Source: Treponema denticola (GTDB lineage Bacteria; Spirochaetota; Spirochaetia; Treponematales; Treponemataceae). Taken from it: 64,000 bases of DNA. The position numbers and the translations under genes are program-made. The stretch is from contig NZ_CP038800.1 in assembly GCF_024400535.1 (NCBI RefSeq), positions 2,170,001 to 2,234,000 on the forward strand. The letters are read 5' to 3'. The notes under the pieces were generated by a model that ran no database searches, was not told the origin of the DNA, and was given only the letters and a program-made list of their open reading frames with translations. This document shows positions 63,340-64,000 of the stretch, piece after piece; positions within the stretch are counted from its first letter, which is position 1, and the number at the start of each line of letters is the position of its first letter.

Positions 63340-63963
63340 TTATCGTTTCGAGTATTTGCAGCCGCAGTAATCCTGTCTGTAAAGACCGTATTTTTTGCTT
63401 AAATTTATAGAATCAAGATAGCCGTTCCTTTTTTTAAAATCGCTCGGCAGCCATTTGCAGCCTTCGTTTTCAAGGGAAAGGCCGATAGAATTAAGTTTTT
63501 CCGCATTTTTTAGGGGACTTACCGAAAGAGTTGAAGTAAAAAAGTCAAAACCGTCCTTTTTAGCCCTTTCGGCAGTTTTTTTTAGCCGCAAAAGGTAACA
63601 GCGCATACAGCGCTCCCCCCCTTCGGGACAATCTTCCAAACCTTGAGAAATCTCAGAGAATTCTTGCGGATCATAGGCCTCTTTGATTATTTCTATCTTG
63701 TGAGATGATAGATTTTCTTCGTTATATATGGAAATAAGATGTTTTTGTTCCTCGGCCCTTTTTGAGTACTCCTCATCCGTGTCTATATTGGGATTATAAT
63801 AGAAAACAGTAAGCTTAAAAAAAGGAGCAAGCTTTAAGATAACGGAAGAGCTGCAAGGTGCACAGCAGGAATGAAGAAGAAGATTAAATATTCTTTTCTC
63901 GCTTGATAATGAGGCTATCAGCTCCTGCATTTGCCTATCATAGTTCTGCTTAGGTTCTATCAT
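63340..63963 (-). CDS. queH: Epoxyqueuosine reductase QueH
   Basis: The 207-residue enzyme does the last step of queuosine synthesis in tRNA anticodons. It has the Cys-rich signature HSCCAPCSS, GGERCMRCYLLRL and RQDYCGCKYSKR, which holds an iron-sulfur and a mononuclear iron site in this family. It is related to, but distinct from, the cobalamin-dependent QueG. The start at 63963 is near the window end; its ribosome binding site and promoter are only partly visible. Confidence 0.93.
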   Translation of the reverse strand: MIEPKQNYDRQMQELIASLSSEKRIFNLLLHSCCAPCSSSVILKLAPFFKLTVFYYNPNIDTDEEYSKRAEEQKHLISIYNEENLSSHKIEIIKEAYDPQEFSEISQGLEDCPEGGERCMRCYLLRLKKTAERAKKDGFDFFTSTLSVSPLKNAEKLNSIGLSLENEGCKWLPSDFKKRNGYLDSINLSKKYGLYRQDYCGCKYSKR

Positions 63964-64000
63964 TTAGGTAAGAGAGTTTTAACCTTATCACTTATTTTTT

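Overview
The window looks like a chromosomal segment of an oral treponeme, most likely Treponema denticola or a close relative. This rests on moderate-to-low GC DNA, selenium-dependent glycine reductase genes, many lipoproteins, a Trep_Strep/MptD-type ECF transporter, a P13-like membrane protein, a eukaryotic-type hexokinase, and a uvrA-lptD pair. No rRNA, tRNA or CRISPR array was seen.

Layout. 1-4.3 kb is a selenium cluster: a cysteine-desulfurase-like enzyme (partial), SelD with its own in-frame UGA, an FMN-binding lipoprotein, and an operon of a YedE-type transporter, a TusA-like carrier and a DUF3343 protein. 4.46-5.86 kb is an IS110-family element with a structured leader that fits a bridge RNA. 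5.9-10.4 kb holds hexokinase, metK, two lipoproteins and a zinc peptidase. 10.4-16.0 kb holds an acetyltransferase, a complete ECF transporter (T, fused A-A, S) and two RNA-modification enzymes. 16.3-19.8 kb is an accessory island: an Rpn nuclease gene with a probable intragenic antitoxin, a second free-standing copy of that antitoxin segment, a run of hairpins, and a large lipoprotein gene switched out of frame by an 11-G tract.

20.0-38.6 kb is mostly housekeeping: kbl, dCMP deaminase, tex, uvrA-lptD, lipoproteins, a large HExxH membrane-associated protein, plsC, dinG and a class I amidotransferase. 38.7-41.1 kb encodes a metal/haem/corrinoid-type ABC importer without its ATPase. 41.8-42.5 kb is a PIN toxin-antitoxin pair with a two-site operator. 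42.5-45.6 kb is the rpsP-khpA-rimM-trmD-rplS operon. 45.7-53.1 kb holds uvrD/pcrA, a zinc-ribbon PD-(D/E)xK nuclease, a DUF4160 pair, sanA and clpB. 53.2-60.5 kb holds a very large alpha-2-macroglobulin lipoprotein and an ABC exporter. 60.6-63.2 kb encodes glycine reductase component B (grdE, grdB), with a second UGA selenocysteine codon. A queH gene closes the window.

How the parts connect. SelD makes selenophosphate, the donor for selenocysteine in SelD itself and in GrdB. YedE, the TusA-like protein and DUF3343 probably import and traffic selenium. GrdE/GrdB reduce glycine for energy, and Kbl interconverts glycine with 2-amino-3-ketobutyrate. The two UGA codons are followed by near-identical SECIS hairpins, each 11 nt downstream. 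Five genes, four of them for exported or lipidated proteins, have a good promoter whose -10 box lies only 6-8 nt before the start codon and no Shine-Dalgarno, suggesting leaderless mRNAs. The most notable unusual items are the Rpn intragenic/duplicated antitoxin, the poly-G switch, the IS110 bridge-RNA candidate and a paired-hairpin intergenic repeat family.
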